A program made the position numbers and the translations under genes. The notes beneath the pieces were generated by a model. It searched no databases. It was not told where the DNA came from and was given only the letters and a program-made list of their open reading frames with translations. 64,000 nt of DNA from JAKAWM01 sp049966695 (GTDB taxonomy: Bacteria > Actinomycetota > Acidimicrobiia > Acidimicrobiales > Palsa-688), in NCBI GenBank assembly GCA_049966695.1, contig JBMFUG010000002.1, positions 1-64,000 on the forward strand. Reading direction: 5' to 3'. Of the stretch, positions 54,605 to 62,889 are shown in pieces (positions within the stretch are counted from its first letter, which is position 1; each line of letters starts with the position of its first letter).

Positions 54605-55252
54605 GTGGCACCTCGGTCTTTTACCCGGGCTCTCTTGGCCGCTGCTGACGCCGTTCAGGGTTCTGCGCCAGAACTGAACGAGCTGGACGCTTACGCGGGT
54701 GACGGCGACCTCGGGGTCACGATGTCACAGGCTGCTCGCTTGTTGAGAGAAGTGGTCGAAGGCGCCAAGGACATGCAGGCGTCCCAGCTGTTGGCGGCCT
54801 GTGGTGCTGCTATTGCTCGCGGGGCACCTTCCACGAGCGGCACCCTTGTGGCCACGGGTTTGCTCCGGGCTGGGAGAGCACTGGCCGGTGCCGGTGACGA
54901 CAGCGCTAACACCGTCAAGGTGATGGGGGAGTGCTTTTCGGCCGCTCTCGAAGCCATAGCCGCCCGCGGCAAGGCCTCTATTGGGGACAGGACTTTGGTC
55001 GACGGCCTAGGTGCCGTGTGCAGCAGCTTGGAAGCCTCTGTTGAGGAAGGTCTTGCGGGGCCGGAGGCGCTCCGACGAGCTGCTCTGGCCGCGGCGAAGG
55101 CCGCGGGGGCGACAGCTTCGATGTTGCCAAAGGCAGGACGGGCTAGCTGGGTGCCGGAGCGTGCGTTGGGCCATCCCGATGCGGGCTGTGCCCTGCTCGC
55201 CAAGGTGCTGGAGGCTGCGGCAGGTTCCTGGCGTGACGATGACGAGGCTTAG
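54605..55252 (+). CDS. dhaL: DhaL-type kinase subunit
   Basis: A 215-residue DhaL with the Mg-ADP-binding acidic motif ELDAYAGDGDLGVTMSQAA (near residue 33) and the second block GRASWVPERALGHPDAGC (near 180). GTG begins 2 bases after dhaK. No DhaM phosphocarrier gene is present, so the pair probably uses ATP directly, as in actinobacterial and eukaryotic enzymes, rather than PEP. It forms one unit with dhaK. Confidence 0.9.
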   Translation: MAPRSFTRALLAAADAVQGSAPELNELDAYAGDGDLGVTMSQAARLLREVVEGAKDMQASQLLAACGAAIARGAPSTSGTLVATGLLRAGRALAGAGDDSANTVKVMGECFSAALEAIAARGKASIGDRTLVDGLGAVCSSLEASVEEGLAGPEALRRAALAAAKAAGATASMLPKAGRASWVPERALGHPDAGCALLAKVLEAAAGSWRDDDEA

Positions 55253-55391
55253 CGCCCGGCGCGAGGCCTCCCGGCGAGCGGTAGCTAGGGTGGCTGGTGC
55301 GGCAAGCAAGCACTTCTCGAGCACCGGTGCCGTAGAGCTGTGGTACCACGGCACTGCCGTGAGCCATGAACAGGTGAGATCTAACCGACCA

Positions 55392-55407
55392 GACCGCCAT
55401 GGCGGTC
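55392..55407. promoter_or_regulatory. 16-bp palindrome before the aldolase gene
   Basis: GACCGCCATGGCGGTC is a perfect palindrome, 22 bases before the aldolase ATG, in a 176-bp gap. It could be an operator or, as RNA, a tight hairpin near the ribosome site. It does not match the GACAACGTTGTC operator. Confidence 0.35.
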
Positions 55408-55428
55408 GTTCGACGATAGGAAAAAGTA

Positions 55429-56160
55429 ATGGGAAAGAACATTAAATTGGCACGGCTGCTGCCAAAGGGCAAAAAGTCGCTGATCGTGGCTATGGACCAA
55501 CCGCGTAGCATATACAGCGGCCCTCTGGCAGACCCCGCAAAAGTACTGGAAAGCTTGGAAGGTGCCGACGTCGACGGGTACCTGTTGACGTTGGCGACCG
55601 CCGTTCGCATGGAGCAGCATTTGAGCGGGAGGGCCGTGGTCGTGAGCGTTAGCAAGGACTACCAAGAGCCGCGCGAGGTGGTGGAGCAGGCTGTCGTGTT
55701 CGGTGCCTCGGCGTTGAAGTTCGAAGTTTTCCCAAACTCTGAGCGGGAGAACGACAGTATGCGAGGGCTTGAGGCCTTGGCGGTCCACGCCGAGCGGTGG
55801 GGCTTGCCCGTGATGGCAGAGGTGGTGCCCGGGGGCTTTGACAAGGTCGAACTGCACAGCGCGCAGAACCTGCGGGACGCGGTACGAAGGGCGGCGGAAG
55901 CTGGGGCAGATATGGCGAAGATACCGCCCCCGAGCACGGGCCAGCTTGTTGAAGTTACCGAGTACGCGTCGGTGCCGGTGCTATTGCTTGGGGGGGCGCG
56001 CAGCGCCAGTGCAGAAGATATGTTGGCGCGCGCTCGCGAGCTCAGCCCATTTGTGGACGGCCTCGTTTTTGGCCGTTACATTGTCGAGGACCCGGATCCT
56101 GCGTCTATCGTGTCGGCGCTCCGGGAGGTCTTGGCCAAGGCAGTCCCCGCTGCCCGTTAG
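55429..56160 (+). CDS. DhnA/FbaB-type class I aldolase
   Basis: A 243-residue TIM-barrel enzyme. SLIVAMDQPRSIYSG (near residue 17) is the D-x-P/x variant of the N-terminal strand. GASALKFEVFPNSERENDSM (near 93) and AGADMAKIPPPSTGQL (near 160) correspond to the strand with the Schiff-base lysine, and LLLGGARSASAEDMLARARE (near 185) to the phosphate-binding strand. This matches the DhnA/FbaB/LsrF superfamily of class I aldolases and thiolases. It would cleave a ketose phosphate (or related) made by the upstream kinases. Separated from dhaL by 176 bp, but co-directional. Confidence 0.82.
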   Translation: MGKNIKLARLLPKGKKSLIVAMDQPRSIYSGPLADPAKVLESLEGADVDGYLLTLATAVRMEQHLSGRAVVVSVSKDYQEPREVVEQAVVFGASALKFEVFPNSERENDSMRGLEALAVHAERWGLPVMAEVVPGGFDKVELHSAQNLRDAVRRAAEAGADMAKIPPPSTGQLVEVTEYASVPVLLLGGARSASAEDMLARARELSPFVDGLVFGRYIVEDPDPASIVSALREVLAKAVPAAR

Positions 56161-56164
56161 CACG

Positions 56165-56265
56165 AACCCGCGGGTTAGTTGGCGCTAACGCGCCAAATGG
56201 GCCGGTGCTAGGGCGCCAAGCGGCAGCACCTGGGCCCGTGGCGCGCCACGGGCGCGGGTATTTTT
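56165..56265. terminator. Cluster of three hairpins between convergent genes
   Basis: AACCCGCGGGTT (56165-56176), TTGGCGC-TAAC-GCGCCAA (56179-56196) and the 20-bp palindrome GCCCGTGGCGCGCCACGGGC (56234-56253), which is followed by TTTTT at 56261. The last fits a plus-strand intrinsic terminator for the aldolase operon; the others may act for either strand. Confidence 0.6.
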
Positions 56266-56294
56266 GCGAGCTTGCCCAAGTGGTTTCGCGCTGC

Positions 56295-58544
56295 CTAGAC
56301 CGCCTGCAGTGGCTTACAGGCGTCGGCGTAGGCTCTGAGCACGTCGCGCACGGCCGCCAGCAAGAGCTCTCTTGGGCGAGGCGCCAGGAGACCGTTCACG
56401 ACGCGAGGGTACAAGGTGGGGAGGAACTCGCTTATGAGGGGCTCAGGGATGGACTTGTCGCTCAAGTAGCCCAACAGCCGCTCGACTGCCTGACGCGCTC
56501 GTGGGTAGGCCCAGTAATAACGGATCCGGTCGCTGTAGGAGAAATGGCGGAGCCAGCGCTGTTGGCTAGCGTCACCCTGGTAGTAAGGCTGCCAGTGCTT
56601 AGGGGAAGCGAGCATTATTTCTTCCATCTCGGCGACAAGGCCGTGCTCGGCCCAGTCGTGGTCTAGCTCGCTAGCGATGTGGTCGAGCCCGTAAAGGGCC
56701 TGCCTGAGGGCAAACGTGAGGCCGGGGCCGACTTTCAAGATAGCGAACCCGTCATGCACGAGCTGGGCTAGCTTGTCGGGCGGTTGGTAGTCAGTGGAGT
56801 GGGCTTCGAAAACAAGCCCCGGCATATGGGTTAAGGCAGACTGAAGCTCCACCGCGAGTTCTGGCTGGTAGACAACTACTCTTTTCTCATCGAACTCGAC
56901 GCCTGGCTGGGCGACGATCGCCATGACGGCTTCGTACGCCTCCTGTGCCCCGGCTTCAGCAAAGGCTTTACGGTGGGCTTCCAGGGTCGCGATGACGGCT
57001 TCGGGCCGGGTGACCTCTAGGCCGGCGATCTCTTGCTTTGCCCCGCCTGGGGCGGGGACTTCCGTCCCGATCACAAAGCGCAAGCGGGAGGCTTGAGCGG
57101 CGCCGACTTTTTGCGCCACAACCGCTAGACGTGCTGCTCGCTCAGCGGTGAGCGGGGCTGGCACATAGGAGGGCTCACCTTGGCAGCCCATGCTCGTGTC
57201 CAAGTGGATCTTTTCGAAGCCGGCGTCCACATAGGCAGCCACCATGGACTCAGCTTGCGCCATTGCCTGTTCAACTGGGAGGTGGCGCCAGGGGTTGGGA
57301 CCTAGGTGGTCGCCACCGAGCATTACCCGGTGCCGAGGGAACGAGGTCCTGTCGGCAATGCTGTACACAAGGTCGCGAAAGCTGGCCGGGGTCAAGCCTG
57401 TGTAGCCACCTTGGTGGTTGACCTGGTTGCAGGTGGCCTCGACCAGCACTGGGTTGCCCAGTGAAGCAGCTTCTAGCATTGCTGCCTCGATGACCATCGG
57501 GTGAGCCGAGCACACTGAGGTGATGCCGGCGGCCTTGTGCCCGGGCGCTATTGCATTGAGCCATGTGGCCAGCCGGCGCAGGACTACGCCGCCGCGCCGC
57601 GACCGCAAGGCGTCCAGTTGGGAAAAGTCAGAGGTGCCTTCCATGGGGCCCCTCACTGTCACCGCACGCCCCCCGGCAGCGTTGGCGTAGGCAAGGCTCT
57701 CCTCGACGCTGCGGCCCTGCAACCTGCAGGTGACGAAGGCACCGTCAAAGCAGTCACCGGCCCCGGTCGGGTCTACCTCCTCGACGGAATAGGCCGGCTT
57801 GTCGGTGCGCCCTTCGGCTGCGAAGTGGGTGGCCCCTTCGGCGCCGCGTTTCACGACGATTTCCTTCACGCCCAACTGAAGGATCTCCCTAACGGCCTCG
57901 TCGGGGCCCGTGGCGTCTGTAAGCAAGGTCAGCTCTTCTCCGCTAGGTAGGAACGTGTCGCACCTGGAGAGGACGGTCCGCAAGGCGTTTAGCACCTCCC
58001 TGTCGGCCATCACCTCCTTGCGCAGGTTGGGGTCGAACGAGACCGAGCCCCCGTTGGCCTTAATTGCGTCGATAGAGCGTAGGGCCACGTCCACGAGCTG
58101 GCTCGAAAAGAGCGAGGCACCGGAAATGTGCAAGTGGCCGCATTCGTCCAACAGCTTGAGCCCCGCCTCTGTCAAACGGGTCTGGCCGCACGCGCTGTGC
58201 TTGATGTTGTAAACGAAGTCGCGCTCGCCGCCTTCACGGTAGCGGACGAAAGCGCTCCCTGTCGCGTGGCCCGCTAGCACTTCAATAGCCCTGGTGTCGA
58301 CACCGTCGTTGCGGAGCCGGTCCAGGTTGACCCAACCAAAGTCGTCATCTCCAACGCTGCTGATGATGGCGCAGGGCTGGCCGAGCTTGGCCACCTGGTC
58401 GATGAAGATGGCGGGAGCACCGCTCGGGAAGGGGCCGACGAGCTGTACTGGCTCGCGGAAACCGTTTCCCCTGTCCTTCGCCACCACTTCGACCAGGATC
58501 TCTCCGACGGTGAGCACTTTTGTCTCACGATGGCCATCTTGCAT
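56295..58544 (-). CDS. Fused PfkB sugar kinase and GatZ/KbaZ-like protein
   Basis: A 749-residue bifunctional protein. Residues ~1-320 are a PfkB kinase: VGEILVEVVA, PSGAPAIFIDQVAKLG (sugar-binding) and DPTGAGDCFDGAF (catalytic Asp, near 270). Residues ~330-749 resemble GatZ/KbaZ: PGHKAAGITSVCSAHPMVIEAAM, GNPVLVEATCNQVNHQGGYTG, MLGGDHLGPNPWRHLP and HLDTSMGCQ. GatZ homologues act as tagatose-bisphosphate aldolase partners, or as tagatose-6-phosphate 4-epimerases in some pathways. A kinase plus epimerase fused in order would turn a ketohexose into a ketohexose-6-phosphate and then invert C4. ATG 58544 has AGGTGAG 7 bases upstream. Confidence 0.92.
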   Translation of the reverse strand: MQDGHRETKVLTVGEILVEVVAKDRGNGFREPVQLVGPFPSGAPAIFIDQVAKLGQPCAIISSVGDDDFGWVNLDRLRNDGVDTRAIEVLAGHATGSAFVRYREGGERDFVYNIKHSACGQTRLTEAGLKLLDECGHLHISGASLFSSQLVDVALRSIDAIKANGGSVSFDPNLRKEVMADREVLNALRTVLSRCDTFLPSGEELTLLTDATGPDEAVREILQLGVKEIVVKRGAEGATHFAAEGRTDKPAYSVEEVDPTGAGDCFDGAFVTCRLQGRSVEESLAYANAAGGRAVTVRGPMEGTSDFSQLDALRSRRGGVVLRRLATWLNAIAPGHKAAGITSVCSAHPMVIEAAMLEAASLGNPVLVEATCNQVNHQGGYTGLTPASFRDLVYSIADRTSFPRHRVMLGGDHLGPNPWRHLPVEQAMAQAESMVAAYVDAGFEKIHLDTSMGCQGEPSYVPAPLTAERAARLAVVAQKVGAAQASRLRFVIGTEVPAPGGAKQEIAGLEVTRPEAVIATLEAHRKAFAEAGAQEAYEAVMAIVAQPGVEFDEKRVVVYQPELAVELQSALTHMPGLVFEAHSTDYQPPDKLAQLVHDGFAILKVGPGLTFALRQALYGLDHIASELDHDWAEHGLVAEMEEIMLASPKHWQPYYQGDASQQRWLRHFSYSDRIRYYWAYPRARQAVERLLGYLSDKSIPEPLISEFLPTLYPRVVNGLLAPRPRELLLAAVRDVLRAYADACKPLQAV

Positions 58545-58720
58545 GTCAGGGCTCACCTGCCGACAGTTGCGATGGGCACGGCCACCGCGCACTGGTAACG
58601 AAACCGGTCATTACAAGTTCCCCTTTGCCGTCTCTTGGCGCAACTTTCGCTGCGGGCCGCCCGTTGTGCGAGCTTGCCTGGGCCAAGGCTACAGCCAAGG
58701 CCCAGGCAGGTGCAGCCCCA

Positions 58721-58736
58721 AGAGAACGTTTACTGA
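58721..58736 (-). promoter_or_regulatory. Operator-like site upstream of the kinase-GatZ gene
   Basis: AGAGAACGTTTACTGA (plus-strand reading) is centred on AACGTT and shares TTTACTGA with the palindrome upstream of the second LacI gene and with a site before the rhamnulokinase-like gene. It lies ~180 bp before the kinase-GatZ start. The right half is conserved, the left half degenerate. Confidence 0.4.
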
Positions 58737-58774
58737 CCGTGCCCTCACGTCATCGCCGGCATGAGCAGGCATGC

Positions 58775-59851
58775 TCACTGTCCCGAGCCGGCGGCAAACT
58801 CCTCTACCATCTGGCGGGCCACGTCATCGTGGTACTGGACTGGGGGTGACTTCATGAAATAAGCGGCAGGGCCAAAAAGCGGCCCCCCTGTCCCGCGGTC
58901 AAGCGCGAGCTTGGTGCAGCGCACGGCGTCGATCATGACTCCTGCCGAGTTTGGGGAGTCCCAAACCTCAAGCTTGAGCTCAATGCTGAGCGGGGCGTCG
59001 CCAAAGTTGCGCCCCTCCAGCCTGATGTAGGCCCACTTGCGGTCATCGAGCCAAGGGACGTGGTCTGACGGCCCGACGTGCACGTCACGAGCTTCGATCC
59101 CACGCTCGATCTGGCTGGTCACAGCTTGGGTCTTGGAGATCTTCTTTGACTCGAGGCGCTCGCGCTCCAACATGCTCTTGAAGTCCATATTGCCCCCGAA
59201 ATTGAGCTGGTAAGTGCGGTCGAGCACGAGCCCACGGTCCTCGAACAGGCGGGCAAGCACCCTATGCGCGATCGTTGAGCCCAGCTGGCTCTTGATGTCG
59301 TCGCCGATGATAGGAAGGCCTGCCTCCTCAAACTTTTTAGCCCAGGCGGGGTCGCTCGCGATGAACACGGGGATGGCGTTTACGAAGCCAGTCCCGGCGT
59401 CCAGAGCGCACTGGGCATAGTACTTTTGCGCGTTTTCTGACCCAACAGGCAAATAGGAAACGAGCACGTCCGCCCTAGCGGCCCGCAGGGCCTCTGCAAC
59501 GTCCACCGGTTGTGCAGGGGACTCTTCGATGGACTCACGGTAGTACTTGCCCAGGCTGTCCATCGTCGGGCCACGTTGTACCTCGACGCCGAGCTCTCTC
59601 ACGTTCGCAAACCGGTAGGTGTTGTTCTGGCTCGCCCAGATAGCTTTGCCCACGTCCTGGCCGACCTTGGCGTTGTCGACGTCAAAGGCAGCCACGACCT
59701 CGATGTCTTTTACGTGGTAACCGCCGAGCTCGACGTGCATAAGCCCAGGCACCTTGTCGTTCGGGCTTGCAGCCCGGTAGTACTCAAGACCTTGGACCAA
59801 GGCACTCGCACAGTTGCCGATACCTGCAATAGCTAAACGGATCTTTGACAT
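58775..59851 (-). CDS. ino1: myo-Inositol-1-phosphate synthase
   Basis: A 358-residue actinobacterial-type synthase converting glucose 6-phosphate to inositol 1-phosphate with NAD. IRLAIAGIGNCASALVQGLEYY (near residue 5) is the dinucleotide motif; LVSYLPVGSENAQKYYAQCALDAG, GDDIKSQLGSTIAHRVLARLF (near 185), LNFGGNMDFKSMLERERLESKK and SIELKLEVWDSPNSAGVMIDAVRC are the conserved active-site blocks. In actinobacteria the product feeds phosphatidylinositol and mycothiol. It follows padR by 15 bases with AGAAAGG before the ATG, the same gene pair as in mycobacteria. Confidence 0.96.
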   Translation of the reverse strand: MSKIRLAIAGIGNCASALVQGLEYYRAASPNDKVPGLMHVELGGYHVKDIEVVAAFDVDNAKVGQDVGKAIWASQNNTYRFANVRELGVEVQRGPTMDSLGKYYRESIEESPAQPVDVAEALRAARADVLVSYLPVGSENAQKYYAQCALDAGTGFVNAIPVFIASDPAWAKKFEEAGLPIIGDDIKSQLGSTIAHRVLARLFEDRGLVLDRTYQLNFGGNMDFKSMLERERLESKKISKTQAVTSQIERGIEARDVHVGPSDHVPWLDDRKWAYIRLEGRNFGDAPLSIELKLEVWDSPNSAGVMIDAVRCTKLALDRGTGGPLFGPAAYFMKSPPVQYHDDVARQMVEEFAAGSGQ

Positions 59852-59866
59852 TGGTACCTTTCTTTG

Positions 59867-60607
59867 TTATCTCTGCCTGGCCGGCTTGCCTGGCGGCTCG
59901 GCTGCAAGCCGCGCCGGTGCTGTCGGCCGAAGCTGCGACGCGCTGGCCAGGGGCACGAGCACGGGAGGTCGCAGCGACGGACCGCGGTAGGTCGAGCCAG
60001 CACCGGCTGGCCCAGGGCCAACCGTGAAGTCGGCCGCCTGAGCGGTCTCGGTGCTCTCATTTGGTTCGCGCTCGTCACGGATCAGCTTGTCTAGCCATGA
60101 GACATGGCTAGACAGTTCTTCTTGCTGGCGTTGGAAAAGGACCCTCATGTAACGGTCCTCACGACGTGCGCGGGCACGGGCCACCAGCTGGGCGAGACGC
60201 TGTCCCAAGATGGCCCTTCGCTGCAAGAGGAGGCCGAGCCTCCTCTCGGGCGGTAAGTGGCTTGCGAAGGCAAGCCGTAGACTGAAGGAACGGTCGTCCT
60301 CAGTACTGGCGTGGCTGTCTGCCAGGAGATCTTCGAACATCTTGGCGCCAAGAGGGGTGATTGCGTAGACCTTGCGGCGCCTGCCAGCACGGCCCTCGGG
60401 TGACAGGGCGTTTTCTGCCTGCCCTTTGGCCGGTGCGGGGTCGATGACGTGCACCGCTCCGGCGGCCTCCAGCCGTGCAAGCGCGGGGTAAAGGGAGCCG
60501 AAGGACACTGCGCTCGAGAAACCAAAGACGTCCTGGAGCTTCTTCTTCAGCTCGTAGCCGTGCATCTCTTGCTCTTTCAGCAGGCCCAGCACTGCCATCT
60601 CAAGCAC
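59867..60607 (-). CDS. PadR-family transcriptional regulator
   Basis: A 246-residue regulator. The winged helix is MLEMAVLGLLKEQEMHGYELKKKLQDVFGFSSAVSFGSLYPALARLEAAGAV (residues 1-50), and the C-terminal helices follow after a charged region near 130-165. Residues ~190-246 are a Pro/Ala/Arg-rich tail without structure. GTG 60607. It lies 15 bases before ino1 and probably governs it and itself; a large palindrome sits just upstream. Confidence 0.93.
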   Translation of the reverse strand: MLEMAVLGLLKEQEMHGYELKKKLQDVFGFSSAVSFGSLYPALARLEAAGAVHVIDPAPAKGQAENALSPEGRAGRRRKVYAITPLGAKMFEDLLADSHASTEDDRSFSLRLAFASHLPPERRLGLLLQRRAILGQRLAQLVARARARREDRYMRVLFQRQQEELSSHVSWLDKLIRDEREPNESTETAQAADFTVGPGPAGAGSTYRGPSLRPPVLVPLASASQLRPTAPARLAAEPPGKPARQR

Positions 60608-60630
60608 GCCAACTATGTTATCAGCCGATG

Positions 60631-60656
60631 TATCGGACCGATAAATCGGTCCGATA
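60631..60656. promoter_or_regulatory. PadR-type operator palindrome
   Basis: TATCGGACCGAT (60631-60642), AA, ATCGGTCCGATA (60645-60656) form a perfect inverted repeat 24 bp upstream of the padR GTG. A related half-site, TCGGTCCGCTAACAG (from 60672), repeats TCGGTCCGATAACAG at 60646 with one mismatch. The location suggests autoregulation by PadR and control of ino1, and possibly of the divergent rhamnulokinase-like gene. Confidence 0.65.
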
Positions 60657-60794
60657 ACAGCCTGGCAGCTCGGTCCGCTAACAGGCTTGGGAGCGACTTC
60701 GGCGGCACTCGACGTACCAGACAGCCACCGCAGTCAGGCCCCAACGGTACCGAGGTCAGGCCAGTGAACGCCTGGTGCAGCTATGCTTTGCTCG

Positions 60795-60810
60795 CTAAAT
60801 CGATTACTGA
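60795..60810 (+). promoter_or_regulatory. Operator-like site near the rhamnulokinase-like gene
   Basis: CTAAATCGATTACTGA shares TTACTGA with the other two candidate LacI sites and includes the palindrome AATCGATT. It lies just before the GTG start at 60834, within the probable transcript start region. Weakest of the three sites. Confidence 0.3.
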
Positions 60811-60833
60811 TGGTCCCTGGAGGTGGGTGGCTG

Positions 60834-62327
60834 GTGCGGATGGTCTCGGTCGACTTGGGGGCGAACAGCGGGCGAGTGGCCGTAGGCAACTTTGACGGTA
60901 GCCGCCTCAGCGTCGCCGAGGTCAACCGCTTTGCCAATGTGCCGGTGCTGGCCCATGACAGGCTTTACTGGGATGCCTTGAGGCTGTACGACGGGATCCT
61001 GGAGGGGCTAGGGCTGGCAAGCCGGGCGGCCCGGCAGCCGGTCGCTTCAGTGGCGGTCGACGCTTGGGGCGTCGACTTCGCGATCGTGGACAAGGCCGGG
61101 CACCTATTGGGCAACCCAGTCCACTACCGGGACCGCCGCACGGAGCAAGCGTTCGAGGATGTGCGGGCTCTGGTTGCCCCGCGCGAGATTTTCCAAGCCA
61201 CCGGTGTGCAGCTCCTGCCCATAAACACGCTTTACCAGCTGTGGGCTATGCAGCAGGCAGGCGACCCTGCGCTAGAGAAGGGCTCGTCGCTTTTGATGAT
61301 GCCTGACCTGTTCAATTACTGGCTCGGAGGCGTAGCGGCGCAGGAGTGGACAGAGGCTACCACCACGCAGTGCTACGACATCGGTGCTGGTAAGTGGGCC
61401 TGGGGGCTCTTGGGCCGTCTCGGCCTGCCCGCTTGGCCCTTCGGCGAGGTGGTCCCTTCGGGTACTGTGCTGGGGCCACTGCGGCCTCAAGTGGCAGAGG
61501 CAGTCGGTGCCGGGAACGCCTTGGTCATAGCGGTGGCTTCGCACGACACTGCCTCTGCTGTCGCGGCGGTCCCCTTTCAGGAACCGGGTTGTTTTTTTGT
61601 GAGCTCTGGGACCTGGTCGGCTCTCGGTGCGCAAATGCCCAAGCCAGTCGTCGACGACCGCAGTTTTGCGGCGAAGCTGACCAACGAGGGGGGGCCGGGC
61701 GGCACGTCGTTGCTCATGGGCAACCTGACAGGGCTGTGGTTGCTGCAGGAATGCCAGCGCAAGTGGTACCGCTCGCGTGGCGTCAGTGACCTTTCGCAGC
61801 TGTTGGCATTGGCGGAAGCTGCCCCTGCCATGCGCTCGCTTGTCGACCCCAATGCCCCGGAGTTCATGCCGCCAGGGGACATGCCCGCACGGATCGCTGC
61901 CGCCTGCCGGTCGACCGGCCAAGAAGTGCCGGAAAGCCCCGGGGAAGTAGTCCGCTGTATCCTTGAAAGCCTGGCCTTCATGTACCGCCAAGCTGTCGAG
62001 GTGATCGCAGGCGTTACCGGCAGGTGGCCACCAGCCCTGCACATCGTTGGCGGCGGGTCCCTCAATAGCCTGCTCTGCCAGTGGACGGCCGACGCGACAG
62101 GCCTTCCTGTATGGGCTGGGCCTAGCGAGGCTAGCGAGGTGGGCAACTTATTGGTGCAGGCCATGGCCCTTGGCGAGCTGGCTACGACCGACGAGGCCCG
62201 TGCCCTGGTGCGAAGTTCCTTCCCTCCGGTGCTGTACGAGCCTGGTGACCGTGAGCCCTGGGACGACAGCTACGACAGGTTCAGGCGCCTGGCGGAGCTG
62301 TCAGGCAGTGCGCCAGCACAACGCTAA
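60834..62327 (+). CDS. rhaB: Rhamnulokinase-like FGGY kinase
   Basis: A ~497-residue kinase with VSVDLGANSGRVAVGNFDG (near residue 5), VAVDAWGVDFAIVDKAGHLLGNPVHYRDRR (near 75), the ATP-binding block VASHDTASAVAAVPF then SSGTWSALG (near 240), and HIVGGGSLNSLLCQWTADATGLPV (near 400). This is the RhaB pattern; fuculokinases are close, so L-rhamnulose or L-fuculose are the likely substrates. GTG 60834 has GGAGG ~10 bases upstream; ATG 60840 also fits. Divergent from padR, convergent with the mutarotase gene. No rhamnose isomerase or aldolase is beside it. Confidence 0.86.
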   Translation: MRMVSVDLGANSGRVAVGNFDGSRLSVAEVNRFANVPVLAHDRLYWDALRLYDGILEGLGLASRAARQPVASVAVDAWGVDFAIVDKAGHLLGNPVHYRDRRTEQAFEDVRALVAPREIFQATGVQLLPINTLYQLWAMQQAGDPALEKGSSLLMMPDLFNYWLGGVAAQEWTEATTTQCYDIGAGKWAWGLLGRLGLPAWPFGEVVPSGTVLGPLRPQVAEAVGAGNALVIAVASHDTASAVAAVPFQEPGCFFVSSGTWSALGAQMPKPVVDDRSFAAKLTNEGGPGGTSLLMGNLTGLWLLQECQRKWYRSRGVSDLSQLLALAEAAPAMRSLVDPNAPEFMPPGDMPARIAAACRSTGQEVPESPGEVVRCILESLAFMYRQAVEVIAGVTGRWPPALHIVGGGSLNSLLCQWTADATGLPVWAGPSEASEVGNLLVQAMALGELATTDEARALVRSSFPPVLYEPGDREPWDDSYDRFRRLAELSGSAPAQR

Positions 62328-62352
62328 GAAGCCGTGTGCACTAAGCGCTGTT

Positions 62353-62805
62353 TCACGCGCCGGGCACCACGCCTTTTTTTATGAGGAAGTTGCCGTAAAG
62401 GCGGCGCTCGCCTGTCAGGACGACGGCGTAGCTGCTGCGGCTGGCCTCGTAGAAGTCGAAACGCTCTAGCATGTCTAGTGGACATGGGTGCCCCGCGGCC
62501 GAGCCCACGACCTCTTGGACTTCAAGGTGGACCTGTGGAGGTTGGCCTTCGGGCGTAGCAGGCGCTGCCATAGCCCGCACCGGCGTGCCGACGTACTCGT
62601 CGAGGGGTAGGACTGAAAGCACGGCCGCGACGGCCTGGGTTGCTGAGGCACCTGCCAGCACGACAGGCTTGCCATGGCGGGTACCACGCGCAACGCTGTC
62701 AGCGGGGAAATTGGCGTCCACTATGGCGATCTCGTCGCCGTGGCCCATGAGCGCCAGCACGTGCAGGAGCTCGGGCGTGAGCAGGGGGTCTATGTTCTTC
62801 AGCAT
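62353..62805 (-). CDS. fucU: RbsD/FucU-family sugar mutarotase
   Basis: A 150-residue mutarotase that interconverts sugar anomers. MLKNIDPLLTPELLHVLALMGHGDEIAIVDANFP (near residue 1-34) is the RbsD/FucU signature, with a catalytic His in MGHGDEI. The C-terminal block is FYEASRSSYAVVLTGERRLYGNFLIKKGVV. Length and the DANFP motif favour FucU (L-fucose mutarotase) over RbsD. AAGGAG lies upstream of the ATG. It directly follows the second LacI gene, within 25 bases of its restored stop. Confidence 0.92.
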   Translation of the reverse strand: MLKNIDPLLTPELLHVLALMGHGDEIAIVDANFPADSVARGTRHGKPVVLAGASATQAVAAVLSVLPLDEYVGTPVRAMAAPATPEGQPPQVHLEVQEVVGSAAGHPCPLDMLERFDFYEASRSSYAVVLTGERRLYGNFLIKKGVVPGA

Positions 62806-62889
62806 TTGTGTCTGAGCTCCTTTTGTGTCAGGTTGACCTCGTAGAACGGCGGCGGTGCGCTGGTTTGCGGGCTGGCACGGAGCTGCCCC

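Noticed and set aside
55239..55445. 68-codon frame between dhaL and the aldolase gene
   Set aside because: It overlaps both neighbours, has no ribosome site of its own and no recognisable fold.
49380..56160. Sulfoquinovose degradation cluster
   Set aside because: A YihS-like isomerase and class I aldolase are present, but no sulfoquinovosidase, sulfo-sugar kinase of the usual type or sulfolactaldehyde gene is seen; kept only as a testable alternative substrate.
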